Assembly (NCBI RefSeq): GCF_003144115.1 | Contig: NW_020312008.1 | Span: 152,477 to 216,476 of the forward strand | Origin: Tilletiopsis washingtonensis | Lineage: Eukaryota; Basidiomycota; Exobasidiomycetes; Entylomatales | Direction of reading: 5' to 3' | Length of the DNA: 64,000 nucleotides | In this document: in pieces, positions 42,903 to 57,300 of the stretch | Numbering within the stretch: the first letter of the stretch is position 1 | Layout of the letters: each line of letters opens with the position of its first letter | The notes under the pieces: generated by a model | Told to the model about the DNA's origin: nothing | The model's database searches: none | What the model saw: only the letters and a program-made list of their open reading frames with translations | Position numbers and translations under genes: made by a program

Positions 42903-44669
42903 CTAATCGGAATCAGAAGAGGAGTCCGAGTAATCCGCGCTCACAGACGTGTTGCATCCCGGGGCGTCGCATCGGAGCTTTCCGTAAAGCTCTGAACTCC
43001 CATAACTAGGGAGAAGGAATGTCGGCTGCCCCTCGTGGCACGCCATCATCCACTCGCCGTTGGGAGCCACGTCCGAGATGTGAAGGCGAGAGAAGTAGTG
43101 GGGTGAAATGTGCAGATCCAAGTCATTGTCTGGCATGTCGATCGGAGCGGCATCGGGGAAGTGTGACGGTGACCACAAATATGCAATGCAGCAGAGGTTG
43201 GCGTTGGCGGGGACGCTGAATCCTAGATGCTGTATGTACGCGCGGCGAGCGGCTGTCATCACGTCAGCGCCTTGAAGATTGTCGAGCTCGCTATGTCTTG
43301 TGTCGGTGAAAGCAGCGTTGAGCCGCATGCGGAGATGCAGAAGTAACTGCTGGAACAGACGCTCTTGACCGGTCGGAGGTCTGACCACCAGCTCGCGCCA
43401 CGCAATTCGCACAATCCACATTCGAAACGGAGCATGGAGCTCGTACAGCGCCATGAGCTCCCTTCCCCTGCGCCGCTCGTGATGAGTGGTCAGGTATCGG
43501 CCATCCGATGAGGGAGCAGGATACGTGTGCCACCATTCTCCGTCATCCTCCGGGTCAGCGATGACGGGAACCGATGTCAGAGCCCACGCCGGGTCGGACA
43601 GGCTCCAAATCTGGGCAATGTTTGGACGTCGGCTCAAAACAGCAAGCTGACCGTCATTCGACAAATTGAGGTTCGCCAGACCCTTCCCTGCGGCGACGTG
43701 GAAATGCGAGAAGCTCTTGCTCTGCACCAGATTGCCAGTGTCGAGGTCCCAATGCTGAACAGTCCTTGGCGCGATCTGCAAGCTTCGCTCTGCCGACGGG
43801 CGCGTCATGACGCGCCGAGGAGAAGGACTGGTGCTCAAATTCTCAGCGGGTGAGCCGATGAGGAGCAGAGTCGACGAAAGGCTTGCGCTGGCAAAATGCC
43901 ATACGTCTTCAAATGTTTCGACAATCGCCGGCTTCCGGCGCTTCAGAAGGTCTACATCGTAGACAACAAGTTGTTGGCGGCTATACTTCCGCAGCAGAAG
44001 GTGCTTGTGGTCATTTGCAAAAGGCAGCTCCCGTTCTCCCTCATAGATCGGGCGACTCAGGTCGTTCAGGTGCCATATCTGCTAGGAATTTTCCCCGTTG
44101 CGCGTATCCTTTCGCAGCACCAAGAGGTCGTGCTCATCAACGAGCTCAATGAAGAGGTACTTTTGTTCCGGATGGTGCACGGTTCGGCCGCGCAACTGGG
44201 AGAAGGTGACGTACGACCTCGAATACACGTTCCAGAGGCACCAACCGCCGCCCTCCAAGACGAAGGCGACGTAACGACCGCTCTCGCCGAGACTCGGAAG
44301 AGATTCACCGTGATAGGCGGGGGAAACAGTACCCGGTAGCTTGATGTCAGACGGTGTGCTGTCCTTGCGGAGCAAGCGAATCTTTGTCTGGATCACGAAG
44401 AGCTCCCAGAGCGGTTCGGTGTCACTGCGTTCCCATGCGCGGACAGTGCATGACGCCGGCGACGCAACCCTGCGTCGCAGCAGGGTTGGGTCGTGTGCAA
44501 GCTGCCAAACTGCGCGACTGACGTAAGAGAGACGCAGGTAGTTGTCGTCGTCCAGCTGGCTGGCAATGAGCGCAAGGATCTCAGTGGGCAGCCGGCCGAA
44601 CGGACTCGCTGCGAGGCCGACGTGCTGCGTCGTCAAATCGTGTCGAGTGCCGGGCGCGAGTGACATCAT
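42903..44669 (-). pseudogene. F-box protein gene with one in-frame stop
   Basis: A single 589-codon frame runs from ATG at 44669 to TGA-side end 42903 with no intron, interrupted only by TAG at 44084-44082 (codon 196). Before the stop is an F-box (FGRLPTEILALIASQLDDDNYLRLSYVSRAVWQLAH), which binds Skp1 in SCF ubiquitin ligases. On both sides of the stop the text continues as repeated beta-strand units of a propeller (YVAFVLEGGGWCLWNVYSRSY, KYLFIELVDEHDLLVL, QIWHLNDLSRP, TVQHWDLDTGNLV, NIAQIWSLSDPAW). The frame after the stop keeps coding character, so the change looks young, or the stop is read through or a base error. Base and codon use are less GC-biased than in the neighbours, which fits a fast-evolving F-box family. 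The frame is open upstream to 44789, so the start could lie earlier. Confidence 0.65.
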
Positions 44670-46082
44670 AAGAGCAGCGTGATGTTTGGGATATGAAGAG
44701 TAGTTTATGATGGTCTCCGACAATGAAGTGGCGACGAGGGAGGTGATGGGAGTGGCTTGATGAGGTGCGGCGCGGCGGCGGCGGCACATGGGGCTCCTCC
44801 CTCGCGCGCTCGGGCCGCCGTGCGAACCCCACAGGGGGAGTGTCGGAATAGTCTAGAGAGCCTTGCTCTCTCGTCATTTAGGGGCTGATCCGCTCAACGA
44901 GTGCGCCCTCATACGTGAAGCAAGTTGCGTGTGGCTCCGCATCGCAGGGCCGCGATGGCCTTGTCCGACACGTGTGTGCGTCCGCAGCGTATTGCGCAGA
45001 GGGTGCCCGCAGGTGGACTTCGCGCACGCGAGCGCCAGAAGTCATGCTCTCGACACCATCACTGGGGTTCGCTAGCAATATCGAGCCTCAAATCTGAGCC
45101 CCTCGCATCATCTCTTTTCAGTGCCGGACCTCAGAGTATGTGAGGGCCGGCGCATGCTCCGCACGCGCGTCGGCGCCTTGCGCCTTGACCAGGGAGCGGG
45201 CATCCGCGCCAAGCTCTTACGAGTGTCAGTGTGGAGGTGCGAAGTGAACACCAAGCAGCGAGCTGGCGTCGCTCTACTAGACGTTCGGGCGTGTCATGCT
45301 CCACGAGGCACAAAGGCGAAGAGACAAGGCATTGAGGCGACGCGCAGGCGCAGTGACGCGCTTCCCGTCCTGCGTTTCGCACAACGTGACTTCAAAGGAG
45401 AAAGGGAGCGCTCCAGCCTTTGTATGCGAAAGAGAGGAGACAAGATCAAAAAGCTCCGCTTCTCCTCGCCTGGCATCCGGTCTCGTGAGGCCATGCAAGC
45501 CTCGCTATGCCATCCACCTCTCGCGCGAGACGGAGAGGCGCGGCCACCTCGGAGACCGAGCGAGCGCACGGCCGAGACTGCGGAGCTTCGCGGGACAGCA
45601 GCGGGTCTGTGTCGACGCTGCGGATGGCCTGAGGCCGCTCATCCCTTGAGCGGCTGGCTGTGCTCTTGCCTGGCTGCCCTTTCTTCCAGCCGGCGCCGCG
45701 CAGGGCTGATGCGGCGAGGCTGTGCGGTGCTACGGCGCGCCCACGCTAGACGCGACTCCGCAAGCGACGCGCTCGAGCAAGCGGAGACGCGCGCAGCAAC
45801 GGCCGGCGCAGCAACGACGCAGAGCGTAGCATCCAGCGCCAGTTTTCAGAGAGGAGAGCAGCTTCAGCACATCAGCTCAGGGCATCCACGAGCAGCACGG
45901 CTTCCGAAGGGGTGCGGATGGATGTCACGGCGGCGTCCCGCGCGGCCAGCGCTTGCGCGGCGCGTGTCCCAATGCGGCAGGCGCCGTTGTGCCGCTCCGA
46001 TTAGAGCTCGGCGCGAGTGTGCTGCAATACAGCCGGGCTGCCTCGAGTAGCAACAGCGCCGCCGCAGCTTGTACACGGGCGG

Positions 46083-46149
46083 GCTGCGTTGTATGCACGG
46101 GAGCGGCGCCGACTACACACTGCTGCGCTGCGTTGTAGTGCACGGGAGC
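46083..46149 (+). repeat. Imperfect direct repeat, 44-base period
   Basis: GCTGCGTTGTATGCACGGGA (46083-46102) recurs at 46127-46147 with a single inserted base (GTAGTGCAC for GTATGCAC). The segment between the copies is not conserved. Confidence 0.7.
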
Positions 46150-46456
46150 CGCACTTGTAGCGCGGCGCGGCGTGGATGCACCTGGACGACACGGCTGCCT
46201 CGCCTCAGGGGGCACCTCGGCGCTGAGCATGCTTCCCGAGGGATGCCCGCTCAGGTGCTCTGCCTTGCCGCGGACCTGAGCTGAGGGATCTTTGCGAGAG
46301 TCGAAGCATTCAGCCTCGTCGGCGTGAGCAGCGCTGGCGTCGCGCTGGTCGAGGCGATACTGCTCGACTGCTCGCCGGATGCCATCCGCCAGGGCAGCCT
46401 TGAGCCCGCGCTGCTCGGCAGCCTTTGTCCAGCCTCGCAGCAACTCTCTCCGATCC

Positions 46457-46820
46457 TCGCAACTCTCCTGGACTCTGTCCCACCAGCGCATCCACACTGG
46501 CCGAGTGCCCGGTGCATCCACTCTTGTCCACGCTTGTCCAGCTCACGCCGACTCGGCGCAAGTCTCGTCGACTCGTCCGCTGCTACTGGCGCTTGCCCTC
46601 CGTTGTTCGGCCGCCTTGTCATGCTCTGACGCTCTACTTAAATCTGCTCGACTTCTGCGCATCCGCATGCTGCCTCGGCCCCAGTGCCCGCCGGTCGCCG
46701 CTTGTCCAGGAGCTCCGCATCCTCGCCGACTCGCTGGCAATCCGCCTGGTCCTTGCCAGACTCGCGCAACTCTCGTCGACTCTTGGACATCGACGCATCC
46801 ACACGGCTCATGTGCCCGGT
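46457..46820 (+). repeat. Degenerate direct repeats
   Basis: A 57-base block at 46457-46513 recurs at 46763-46820: both have GCAACTCTC, GACTCT, CGCATCCACAC and GTGCCCGGT in the same order, with substitutions between. A shorter relative (GCGCAAGTCTCGTCGACTCG) lies at 46556-46575. They look like decayed minisatellite units. Confidence 0.55.
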
Positions 46821-46970
46821 CTTTGAGAGCTGCACTGATTTGCGAGCGAGTCCTCGGAGCGCTCAAAAGGCGTTGCCATCCGCTGCGACCCTCCGGACCC
46901 CACGCATCCGCACCTCTCTGCCAGTCGAGCTCCTCTTTACCAACTTCTCTCCTCTTCCTATAACCTCATC

Positions 46971-47705
46971 ATGGCTCCGCACGGCAACCTCGGACGCGTC
47001 GAGTGGCTCTCGCACATCAACTCGCAGCTCGCCGACGCCCGCCGCCTCATCGCCGCCGGCGACGCCCGGGTCATGCGCGTGGCACACTTCGGCGCCGCGC
47101 CCGGCAGCAACCCGCTGACGATGTACCAGCTCGTCGACCGCGCCGGGCGCAACGCCTGGATCGTCAACATCCTCGGGCCGCACGAGGCTCTGCCGGCGCC
47201 CAGCAACGTCGTGCCCGTCACTGCCGCCGGCAAGCGCAAGGCGCGCTGCGACGACATGGACGACGGCGAGGACGACGCCGAGCCGGCGCCGCGCGCCGTG
47301 CGTGCACGCCGCGCAACCGTCAAGCAGGAGCGGCCAGCCACGCCCGAGGCCACGTCGGACGACGACGACGACATGGCCACGGCCTCGTGCATCGCCTCCG
47401 TCGCCGGCCCAAGTCAGACGCTCCCGCTCGCCTCGTCGCGCCCGCCGCGCCAGCTGCATCGGCCAAAGGACATGCTCGCCCGCTCCGACGCCGCACCCGC
47501 CTCCAACGCCGAGCCGCGCCACTTTGGCTACCCCGCCACGGCCGCCACCACCTCTCGCGCCTCGTCGCCCGCCGCATCCGACGCCTCGCTCGCCACGCTC
47601 CGGCCGCCGCACCACCACTCCTCCGCCTCGCCGGTGCACGAGTGGCTCGAGCGCGCGTCGGGCGTCGCGCACATCGGCCTCGACGCCGAGCCCATGCAGC
47701 TGTGA
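46971..47705 (+). CDS. Uncharacterised 244-residue protein
   Basis: Single exon. I do not recognise it. The first 75 residues look folded: WLSHINSQLADARRLIAAG forms a helix, then RVMRVAHFG and YQLVDRAGRNAWIVNILGP suggest strands. The rest is low-complexity: a basic KRKARC beside an acidic DDMDDGEDDAE, an SDDDDD run, then Ser/Ala/His-rich stretches and a final helix (VHEWLERASGVAHIGLD). The basic-acidic pattern could suit a nuclear protein. Strong G/C bias at third positions supports coding, and the frame is the only one here with ordered N- and C-terminal ends. No signal peptide or membrane helix. Confidence 0.6.
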   Translation: MAPHGNLGRVEWLSHINSQLADARRLIAAGDARVMRVAHFGAAPGSNPLTMYQLVDRAGRNAWIVNILGPHEALPAPSNVVPVTAAGKRKARCDDMDDGEDDAEPAPRAVRARRATVKQERPATPEATSDDDDDMATASCIASVAGPSQTLPLASSRPPRQLHRPKDMLARSDAAPASNAEPRHFGYPATAATTSRASSPAASDASLATLRPPHHHSSASPVHEWLERASGVAHIGLDAEPMQL

Positions 47706-48109
47706 CCGTCTCTTCCTGTACTTTATGACCTCGCCACGCCCGCCATGATGCAATGCCACGCCCGCCTCGTCCTCTCACCTTGTGATGCGCCGTGTGATCC
47801 GCCTGAGCAGTGGCCTGTCTGACGGGACACGCTCGACGCGTCTCACCGTGGGCAGCAGCGCGGCCTTCCCTGATCCAATCTCTGATCACTCAGCGCCGCC
47901 AGCCTTCGTCGGCGCCGACAACTCCGTCTCCTCAGCTCGCTGCGGCATCACGAGCTCAGACTTCAGGCAGCAGGTGGATGTCAGAACGACATGACATTGG
48001 GAAAATTCTCGTTGCAGACTCCGCGGCAACGATACGCGGGCGGGTAGGGGGATGGAGTGGGGCGGGCACGCTCGTGAGAGCACACCACGCCCAGGCGCGC
48101 AGAAGCGAT
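47706..48109. other. Convergent 3' intergenic region
   Basis: About 400 bases between facing stop codons; 3' untranslated regions of the uncharacterised gene and eEF1A. Nothing else seen. Confidence 0.55.
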
Positions 48110-49832
<1,723 letters not shown>

Positions 49833-51348
49833 GGTGAAAGGCTTTTGGGGGGTGGTGGGGTGGGTGTGGGTGGGGTGGTGGTGGTGAGGTGGGACGGTGG
49901 AGCTGTCCGGGTGGTGGGTGGCAAAGAAGAAGCACGGCGGGCGAGAAGCGCCTTTCGCTGCGCTGCGCGGGCGACGGTGCGGCGCGGCGACGAAGTGGGC
50001 ACGGGCGGCGGGCGGCAGGCGCGCGGCGGGCGCAGCTTCTGCAACGCGCTGGCACGAGACGGCCGCGCGCGCAAAAAAGAGAAGACAGCCGAGCACCGCA
50101 CGGCGCCAGCCACGGCGCAGCACAGGAGCAGCGTCGCAGCGCGGCAGCCTCCTCGCAGCAGGAAGAGCGTCAGCGTGCCGCTCGGCTGCCTGCCCGCCTG
50201 CATGCTGCGCTGCTGGCCGTTCTTCCTCGCCCGCTCGAGCTCCTTCTCTGCGTGCGTGGCAGATGTGCTCTCCCCTCTCCTTTCGACCCGCACGCATGCA
50301 GCTTCTATTCTCGCCCTTCATTTGGGTTGGCTCCACCCACATCGCCGGGCCACCACTCTGCCCCTCTGTCCGCAGGTACACAGCGCAGAGCACAGCCCCT
50401 CTGCCGTAGCTTCGCAGCGTGACCACGTTCTTCTCGCACCCTTCGAAGCCTGCCGATCTGCAAAGGCGCTCAGGCTGCAGTCCGTTGCGCCGTGTCGCAG
50501 GCCGCAAACTTCTGAGGCAGCAGAGGGCGAGTTGTGCGGCAGCCAGCGCAGCGCTCGATGCGCCGCGGCGTCCGCGCCGAGTCAGAGCTTGCGCTGCGCC
50601 ATCGTGCAGCGCTGCGGCTGCGGCGCGTCTGGCTCGGCTAGAACGTGACCTGGCCTTTGCTCGGGCGCGATGACGTAAGCAATACTCCCACGCTTGTGGC
50701 ACTGCCTCCTGCTCCCCCACCCCCTCTTTCTCGAAGCGGAGACGGTCGTCCTCAGCACGCCTCGCTCTGCTAGACTTATGCATTCTCCAGATCTCAGCAT
50801 GGCTGCATGGTGGCGCTACTGTACAGCGAGCAAGCATCGCTAGTGCTTCTGCGTTGTGCGGAATGACTCGCCACAACAGGCGGCTCGTGCCGGCACATCT
50901 CGATTCGCTGACGCCGCGCGACGATGAAGCGTGCAGCTAGAACATCGCGAAGCCGAGCGTCGGCTAGCCTGGCTGCAGTGTCACTGCTGCGTGCCGAGCC
51001 AGAGACTTCTGTCCTGCGAGAATGGCATGCGAGCGCTCTTGCCGACGGTCGTGCGAGCGCCTCAGTTGATGCTCGCTGGTGCACCAGGCCTCGATGGCCG
51101 TGCGCCTCGTTGTTTGAAGCAAGCGCTCGCGTGTGTGTCATGCGGTGCTGCCTTGCGTGACATTATCGTGTAGGTCGCAAAGACCCCGAAGGCCAGCTCG
51201 TGGTGCAGCCACCTGCGCCCACGCATTCCACACCTGGCGCGGCACCTCTCCATCATATCCATTCGCGTGCCCTCCTCGACTGCCTCTTGCGCCCTGCCGC
51301 TTGCGAGCACGAGCCTCAAGTGGTGTTCCCTCCTGCGTGACCTTCCCT
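49833..51348. other. eEF1A promoter region and 3' flank of the giant gene
   Basis: About 1.5 kb. The 80 bases next to the eEF1A start are CCACC-rich on the coding strand, typical of strongly expressed fungal genes. The remainder shows no supported gene. Confidence 0.5.
49847..49875 (+). other. G-quadruplex-type motif at the eEF1A leader
   Basis: Five runs of three to six G (49847-49852, 49857-49860, 49862-49864, 49868-49870, 49872-49875) separated by loops of 1-4 bases lie 15 bases upstream of the eEF1A ATG, on the template strand. The coding strand is the matching C-rich tract. Confidence 0.6.
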
Positions 51349-54300
51349 CTATCGCTGCTTCGGCATCTGTCGCGCACCGCGTCCGCGCCTCGAGCCCTCG
51401 CTCTTCCGCTGCGAATCCTGCTCTGACGCCGCAGTCGCCGCATGCACCAGCTGCTCGCGCGTGCGGTCTAGCGCGGCGCTTCGCTGAGACCAGACGTTGT
51501 CCACGTGCGTTGGGTCCTCAGCGTGGCCAACTGCCGCCTTGGCTCTGTCCCGCGCAGGGCTGCCCTCATGACGCGTCTCCTCGCGCGGCGGAGAGGTCGT
51601 CGCGAGCGCTGGCCACGTCGTCGGTGGCGGCTCGGCACTGGCGAGGCGAGACAGCATCTGCTCTTGCCGCCGTGTCGATGCCGGCACGCGCACGGCTGGA
51701 GCGCCGTATGAGATGCGCGGCGCATGCCGCGTCGTCGGACTCGAGCGTGGGTCGATGGCCGCACCGCTGTGCCGCAGGCGCTCGGGCGTCTGCTGCTCGG
51801 CTGGACCGGCCGAGTACGACACCTCGGAGGGCGCCGAGAGGTCGACGACCGGTCGGGGAAGACTTGCAGCGGGAGGTTGTCGCGGCGACGCCGAGGCGAA
51901 ATGCTGTCGAGGGCGGCGCGCAGGGCCGCCTTGCGGCCGCGCGTCGCGTGGCTGCGGCCGATGCTCGCCTGGCATGGTCCTCGCTGGCGCTGCGTTGATC
52001 GCTTGCTCGTGCGGAAAGCCGCGGCGCAAGTCTGGAGCAGGACCGGCCTGCCACTCGTTGCGCTCGCCGTTGCGCATGAGCTCGTGCACCCGCCGCTGAT
52101 TCTCGAGCCGCCAGATTTCGTCCTGCTGCTGCCGGTGCTGCTCCGGGCTCAGCGGTGCGCTGTACTGCGAGTCGCCGCTGACGTTGCGGCGTGACAGCTC
52201 GAGCATCAAAGCGTTGCCGAGTTGGGTCAGGTCTGGCAGCGAGACTCCAGTGTCCGGCTGCGATGCTGCGGCCGAGGCGCGGCCACTGAGGTGCTCCTGC
52301 GCTTGTTGCTCTTGCCAGGCGAGGCTGGCTTGGTTCTGCGCCAGCAGCCGATTGCGCTCTCGCGTGAGCTCTTGCACCATGTACTGCTGCGCGCCGATGC
52401 GCGCTTGCAGCTCGTCCGGCGGCATGCCGTTCCAGTCATTCGACCTGGACAGTCGCGCGTGCGCGGCACGAAGCGCTGCGGCGCGCTCGTCGTCGAAGTG
52501 GCCGTGGCCGGCGGTTGGTGACCACGAGACGTCGTGCGACGCGGCTCCGTTGGCAGGCACGAGGCCTGCTTGGCGCATCGACATCGCCAGGAGCGCCGAC
52601 TCCGAGCTCGACACCTCGCTTTGAGCGCTGCGCATCTGCCTCGCCTGGCGAATTGTCTCGCGCTCCAGCTCGATGAGGCCGTTGGCGGGAGGAGCGAAGG
52701 GAACAGCGTGCCGCCTGACGAAAGTTGGGCTCTCTGAGCCAGTCCGAAACGAGCGCTTGTGCTGCGGACTCGTGTGACCATTGGCGGCGCGCGGCTGCTG
52801 CTGCTGTGCGCCCGAGGCTGCTCTGTTCGATCCGCCCACTCGTGAGGCCTGGCTGCTGGCGCTGCGATGGCCCAGGCTGGTGGCTCGCGACACCGCACTC
52901 GTCCCTGATCTGACATAGAGAGCAGTCCGCGCGGGCGTCTCTCCTCGAGGCGGCATCGGCTTGAATCTTTGCTGCGGCTGCGGCTGCGGCTCTTGCTGAT
53001 GCTGATGTCGTCTTTGCCGGTGCGATGGTCCATAGTGCGAGCCTTGCGCTGCATGTGCGGAGTCGCCAGCTGACCACTGAGAGTCGTGGCCGTGCGTGCG
53101 TGCATTTGTCGGCGACATGAGGATCGACTGCTCGAGCTCCATCATCTCATCGACCGTCAGCGCGTTTGCTTCCTGCGCACGATGCCGCTCGAACTGCTCC
53201 TCAGTCGTGTACTCCGGCTCGCCAGCCTGCGACAAAATGGTCAGCCAAGCACAACCCGAATTTGCTAAGCAGCACTCACCAGGTCGCCGACGAGCTCTCG
53301 CCACACGGCATCCGATGCAGCGAAGAAGTCGTCGATCGCGTCGCACTCGAGTGTCCCGACGGACTCGAGCTCTCGCAGCCAGCAGCGATCGCTGTCGCGC
53401 TTGCTGGCGTTCGGCACCGGAACGGGCATGAGCACCGGCGAAGAGAGCAAGTCATGCCGCCAGCCGCCGTTGTACGACGAGGGAGCAAAGTACTGTGGGT
53501 GCTGGAACAGCCACGGCGAGCGGACGTCGTAGTGGAGCTGGCCCGAGTGCGCGCTGGGCGGCGGATGCAGCCAGCGAGAGTCGGACGGCGGCGCCGGCGT
53601 CAAACTCGTGTTGCCCTCCGAGCTGCCGTCGGTCGTCGGAGACATGTTGACCTCGCGAAGCTCCGGGTATCCAGGCGAAGATGGCCAGACCGTGCTCAGC
53701 GACTCGATCGCAGCAGACTTCGCGGCGGTGCTTGGCACTACGGCCGATGCTTCCGGTATCTTGATGCTCAGCCCGGTCTTGATCGGGCGGATCGTCTCGT
53801 CGCCCACGTCTCCTTCGACGAGCACTTCCGGACGGCTTGCTGACGTGCGTCTCGTGTTCGGCTCGGTAGTGTACGGCTGCCGACGGACCGGCGTGACAGG
53901 CTCGTGCGCCCTCTTCGGAGAGAGATGCCGTCGAGCAACAGGCGAAAAGCTGAGTCGGGCGCCGGGCGGCTGTACAGAGTGCATGAGCCACACGAGCCGA
54001 GCGCCCTGCTTGCCGGAGCTGCCTCGCTGAGGCGACTCTGAGCGCAGCTCTCTGCCGACGTATTCCTCAATGCCGACCCAGCACAGCTCTCGCAGCCGCT
54101 GCTCGCGCGAGGCAGCCCGCCGCACGTGGATGTCCTCGAACGTCGGCATCGTCTGAACAAGCGCGGCAAAGATTTGTCGTCGTCGCCGCAGTGTTGGCTG
54201 CGCCTGCAGCGGCTCGAGAAGTGAGGGCTGATCTCGTGCCCATGCGCGCGACGCCACCAGTTCAGGCACGAGTTTAAAGCATGCGTGCCGTGTGATCGAC

Positions 54301-57300
54301 TGCAGGGCGAAGAAGAGCCGCTGCTGGAACGAGAGCCGCTGGTGCGGCCGGACACGAGGCGTGCGTCGCTCCGAGCTCGGCGGCAGAGGCGTCTCGTCGT
54401 CGAGGAACTCCTCACTGCGCGAGGACAAGACGAAGTACGTCTCGTCGCGCGAGCTGCTGGCCGCGCTGTCCAGCTCCAGAGCAGAGATGGACGAGGCAGT
54501 GTGCAGATACTGCTGCGCTGCCCCAGAGGTGCGCCGCTGAGCAAGAAAGCTGAGCTGCTCCTCGCCGAGCAGAGTGTGCGGCGGCGCGTACGGGCCCGAC
54601 TGCGCCCAGATGGCAGTGCGCATCAGCCGTTGAGCCCGTTCGCTCGGCAGGTCGAAGAGGCGCGGCTCGCCGCTGCCGCTGGACTGCGACGTCTGCGACT
54701 GCAGCTCGCGTGGGTGGGTGTCTGACTGCCGTGCACCTGCTAGCGCTGGCCGCGGATGCGGAGTGCGCAAGGCAGAGGACGTCGAAAGCGGCAGGCTCGG
54801 AGACGAGAGCAGACCGAGACCGAGGTTGCGAGCTACTGCGCCGAGGCCGAGGTCCTGCACCTCCTCTTCCTCGTTGAGAGCAATGGAAGGTTGCCACGAC
54901 GGCTGTCGGTCCTTTCGCCGCTCGCTCGCGATTGACGACGTGCGCGGCTCGTCGAGACTGGTCGTCGTCTGCGCCGAGGTGAGAGTGTCGACCGACAGAG
55001 CGGGCGTCATCAGGCGCGTCCAGTCCGACCTCTGGTCGGCCGGACTGTCCCACGAAGTCGACGGCGTGTCGCCCGCTTGCGACACCTGCTGCGGGCCGAC
55101 GAGGCTGCGGTCGATGTGTGCATGCGGCGTCGTGTCGACCGCCGGAGGCTGAGCTCGGTGTGGAGTGCTCGGAAGGTGCTCAGAGAGCGTCTCGCTGGAC
55201 AGAGCCGGATCGCAGCCTCTGGCGTCGACGGCGCTTGCACGCGGAGGTGTTTCTGGCGTCTGATGCATCCGCGCCATGACCCAGTCGAGCCCAGCGGTGG
55301 CCGTCGAGACGTCTGGCGAGCCCGCTGGCGAGGACGGTCCTGCGATGTTGGCCGTGTGGAACGACATCTCCGTGTCGGTTCGCGAAGCATGCCGCGCGTG
55401 ACCACGAAGCGAGGCATCTGCGTGACCAGGCTTCGCGACGGGCGCTGACTTGGACGGCATTTGCTGCTCTTGCGGCACGGTCTGTGCATCGTGCTTCGAG
55501 GGTATCCTCGCCCTTCGCTTGGCGCTTTCTGACGCCTCGGCGGCCTTGCGCGCTGCAGCTGCGACTGCCGGCCCGTTCTGCTCTGACACGCGCACTGCCT
55601 CGGCAATGATGCGAGCGCGCGCCTCGGCCTCTGCTGCTTCCTGAGCGACGCGCTTCTGGTTGACTCTGCCACGCCTCCGCTGGGTTGATTTTGGCGCTTT
55701 TGATGACACGGCAACCGGCTGTGCTGGTGGCATGGCGACGGGCTGTGCTGGTGGCATGGCGACGGGCTGCGCCGGCGGTATGGCGAAGGGCTGCGCTGGT
55801 GGAGGACCCGTCGGAAGCCTGAGCGGAAGTCCAGGCGGCCGACCCTGCGCAAGACCCGGCGGAGGGCCAGGCGCAAGACCAGGCGGACGAAGAGGTGGAG
55901 GGCCTGGTGGTGGAGCGGACGAAGCTGGCACGACTTCCTGAAAAGACACAGGCGGGCGGGCCGAGACGTCTGACGAAGGAGAGGTGAGCGAATGCAGGCT
56001 GAACAAGGACCACTGAGCAGCACACACTGTTCGCTAGCGTCGTAGAAGCAGCAGGCTTGGCTGTCGACACGGACGCCTGTGCGCCTGACAAGCACGGAGT
56101 GAGAGAGAACCATCAGACAGCGTCGGATGAGACTCACCCGCCTGCGCTTGCACAGCCTCGTCCCTCTTGACGGGCTTTGCGGCCGCCGTGTAAGACGTCC
56201 TGGCTTGCGGCGTCGCGACTGTGACGGGCTTTTGAGGCGCCTCGAGTGCCGTCTTGCCTGGTGGTGCGACCGGCACGGACTGCTTCGCGGCTCCCGCGTC
56301 CGTCTTCTCGCTCTTTGGCACCGTCTTACCGCTCTGCGCCGGCTTCTCGACTCGAACTGGCTCCTCGGCTGGCGTACCTCTTTCGATTGCCGATGACCTC
56401 GTGATCGACCGTGCCGGCTCGGTGGGTGGCGCCTGCACGACTAGTGGTGGCTTCTTGATGAGAGCCGGCTGCTCGACTGGTGGCGGCTTCTCGACTGCCG
56501 GCTGCTTCTTCGTGGATGCCGGCTTCGCGGTGGGCGCCAGCTTCTCAGCGCGCGCTGACCTCTCGACCGCCGCCGTCGCTGTCGCATCATCAGTCGAGGC
56601 TGCATGAGCCGGCGCGACGACTGGTGTAGGCGTCGTGGTGCTCTCGGTCGAGCGTTTGTTCTTGCGTTCCGCCTTCAAGAGCTTCTTGTTCGGACGCGCC
56701 TCTGCGCTGGTCGTCGCAGTGGTGTCGAGCGACGAGCGCGGCGTGTTCTCGCGAGAGACCCGCAGGCGCGGCGATGGTGCACGCACGCTGCTTCGCGTCG
56801 ACTGCGATGCCGCATCGTCGGGCTGCGTGCCGCGCGATGCAGCGGGCGAAGAGGCACGAGCTGCCTGCGGCTCAGGCTTCTGCGAGGCGGCCCGCTGCTC
56901 ATCTTGCTGCCTTCTCGCCTCAGCTCGCTCCTTCTGCGCCTTCTTGCGCTGCGTCTTCGAGTTCTGCCCGGCAGGCTTGGCCTCGTCGGTGGCGACCGGC
57001 TGCGACGTGACAGCATCGGCTTCGCGAGTCACAGTGCCGTGCAACTCCTGCAGCTCTCGCAGCGACTGCGCGTAGCGCAGGTTCTCGTACATCACCCGCT
57101 GTGGCACTGCTCGCGAGCCAGTGGCACCGTGCTCTCGGTCATGCGCCGCTAAAGCCGCCTTCTCGAGCTCTGCGAGCGGCGCCCGCATGTGCGCCTCGTT
57201 GGCGGCTGCGTGCCGGCCCGAGGTGACCAGCTCGGCGAGCCAGTGCGGCATGACGACGTGCGGCACAAATGACGCCCATTGGCGCTGTTGCTGCAGCTGC

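Larger units (their letters stand above)
44670..46970. other. Intergenic region with degenerate repeats
   Basis: About 2.3 kb; the first 120 bases may belong to the F-box leader. There is no supported gene. A duplicated 22-23-base unit lies at 46083-46149, and loosely repeated CGCAACTCTCGTCGACTC-like segments at 46457-46820. CTATAACC and CTTAAATC elements lie near 46956 and 46637, upstream of the next gene. Confidence 0.45.

Noticed and set aside
44020-44147. An intron that would remove the TAG in the F-box gene
   Set aside because: Candidate donors are GTTGAT (no branch site) or GTGCTG (intron under 40 nt). Neither matches the local pattern, and both would delete propeller-like text.
56027-56137. 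Splitting the 2133-residue gene into separate genes at this intron
   Set aside because: Donor GTGAGTCTC and acceptor GAACAG join both sides in phase, and composition is continuous; there is no stop, promoter or start in between.
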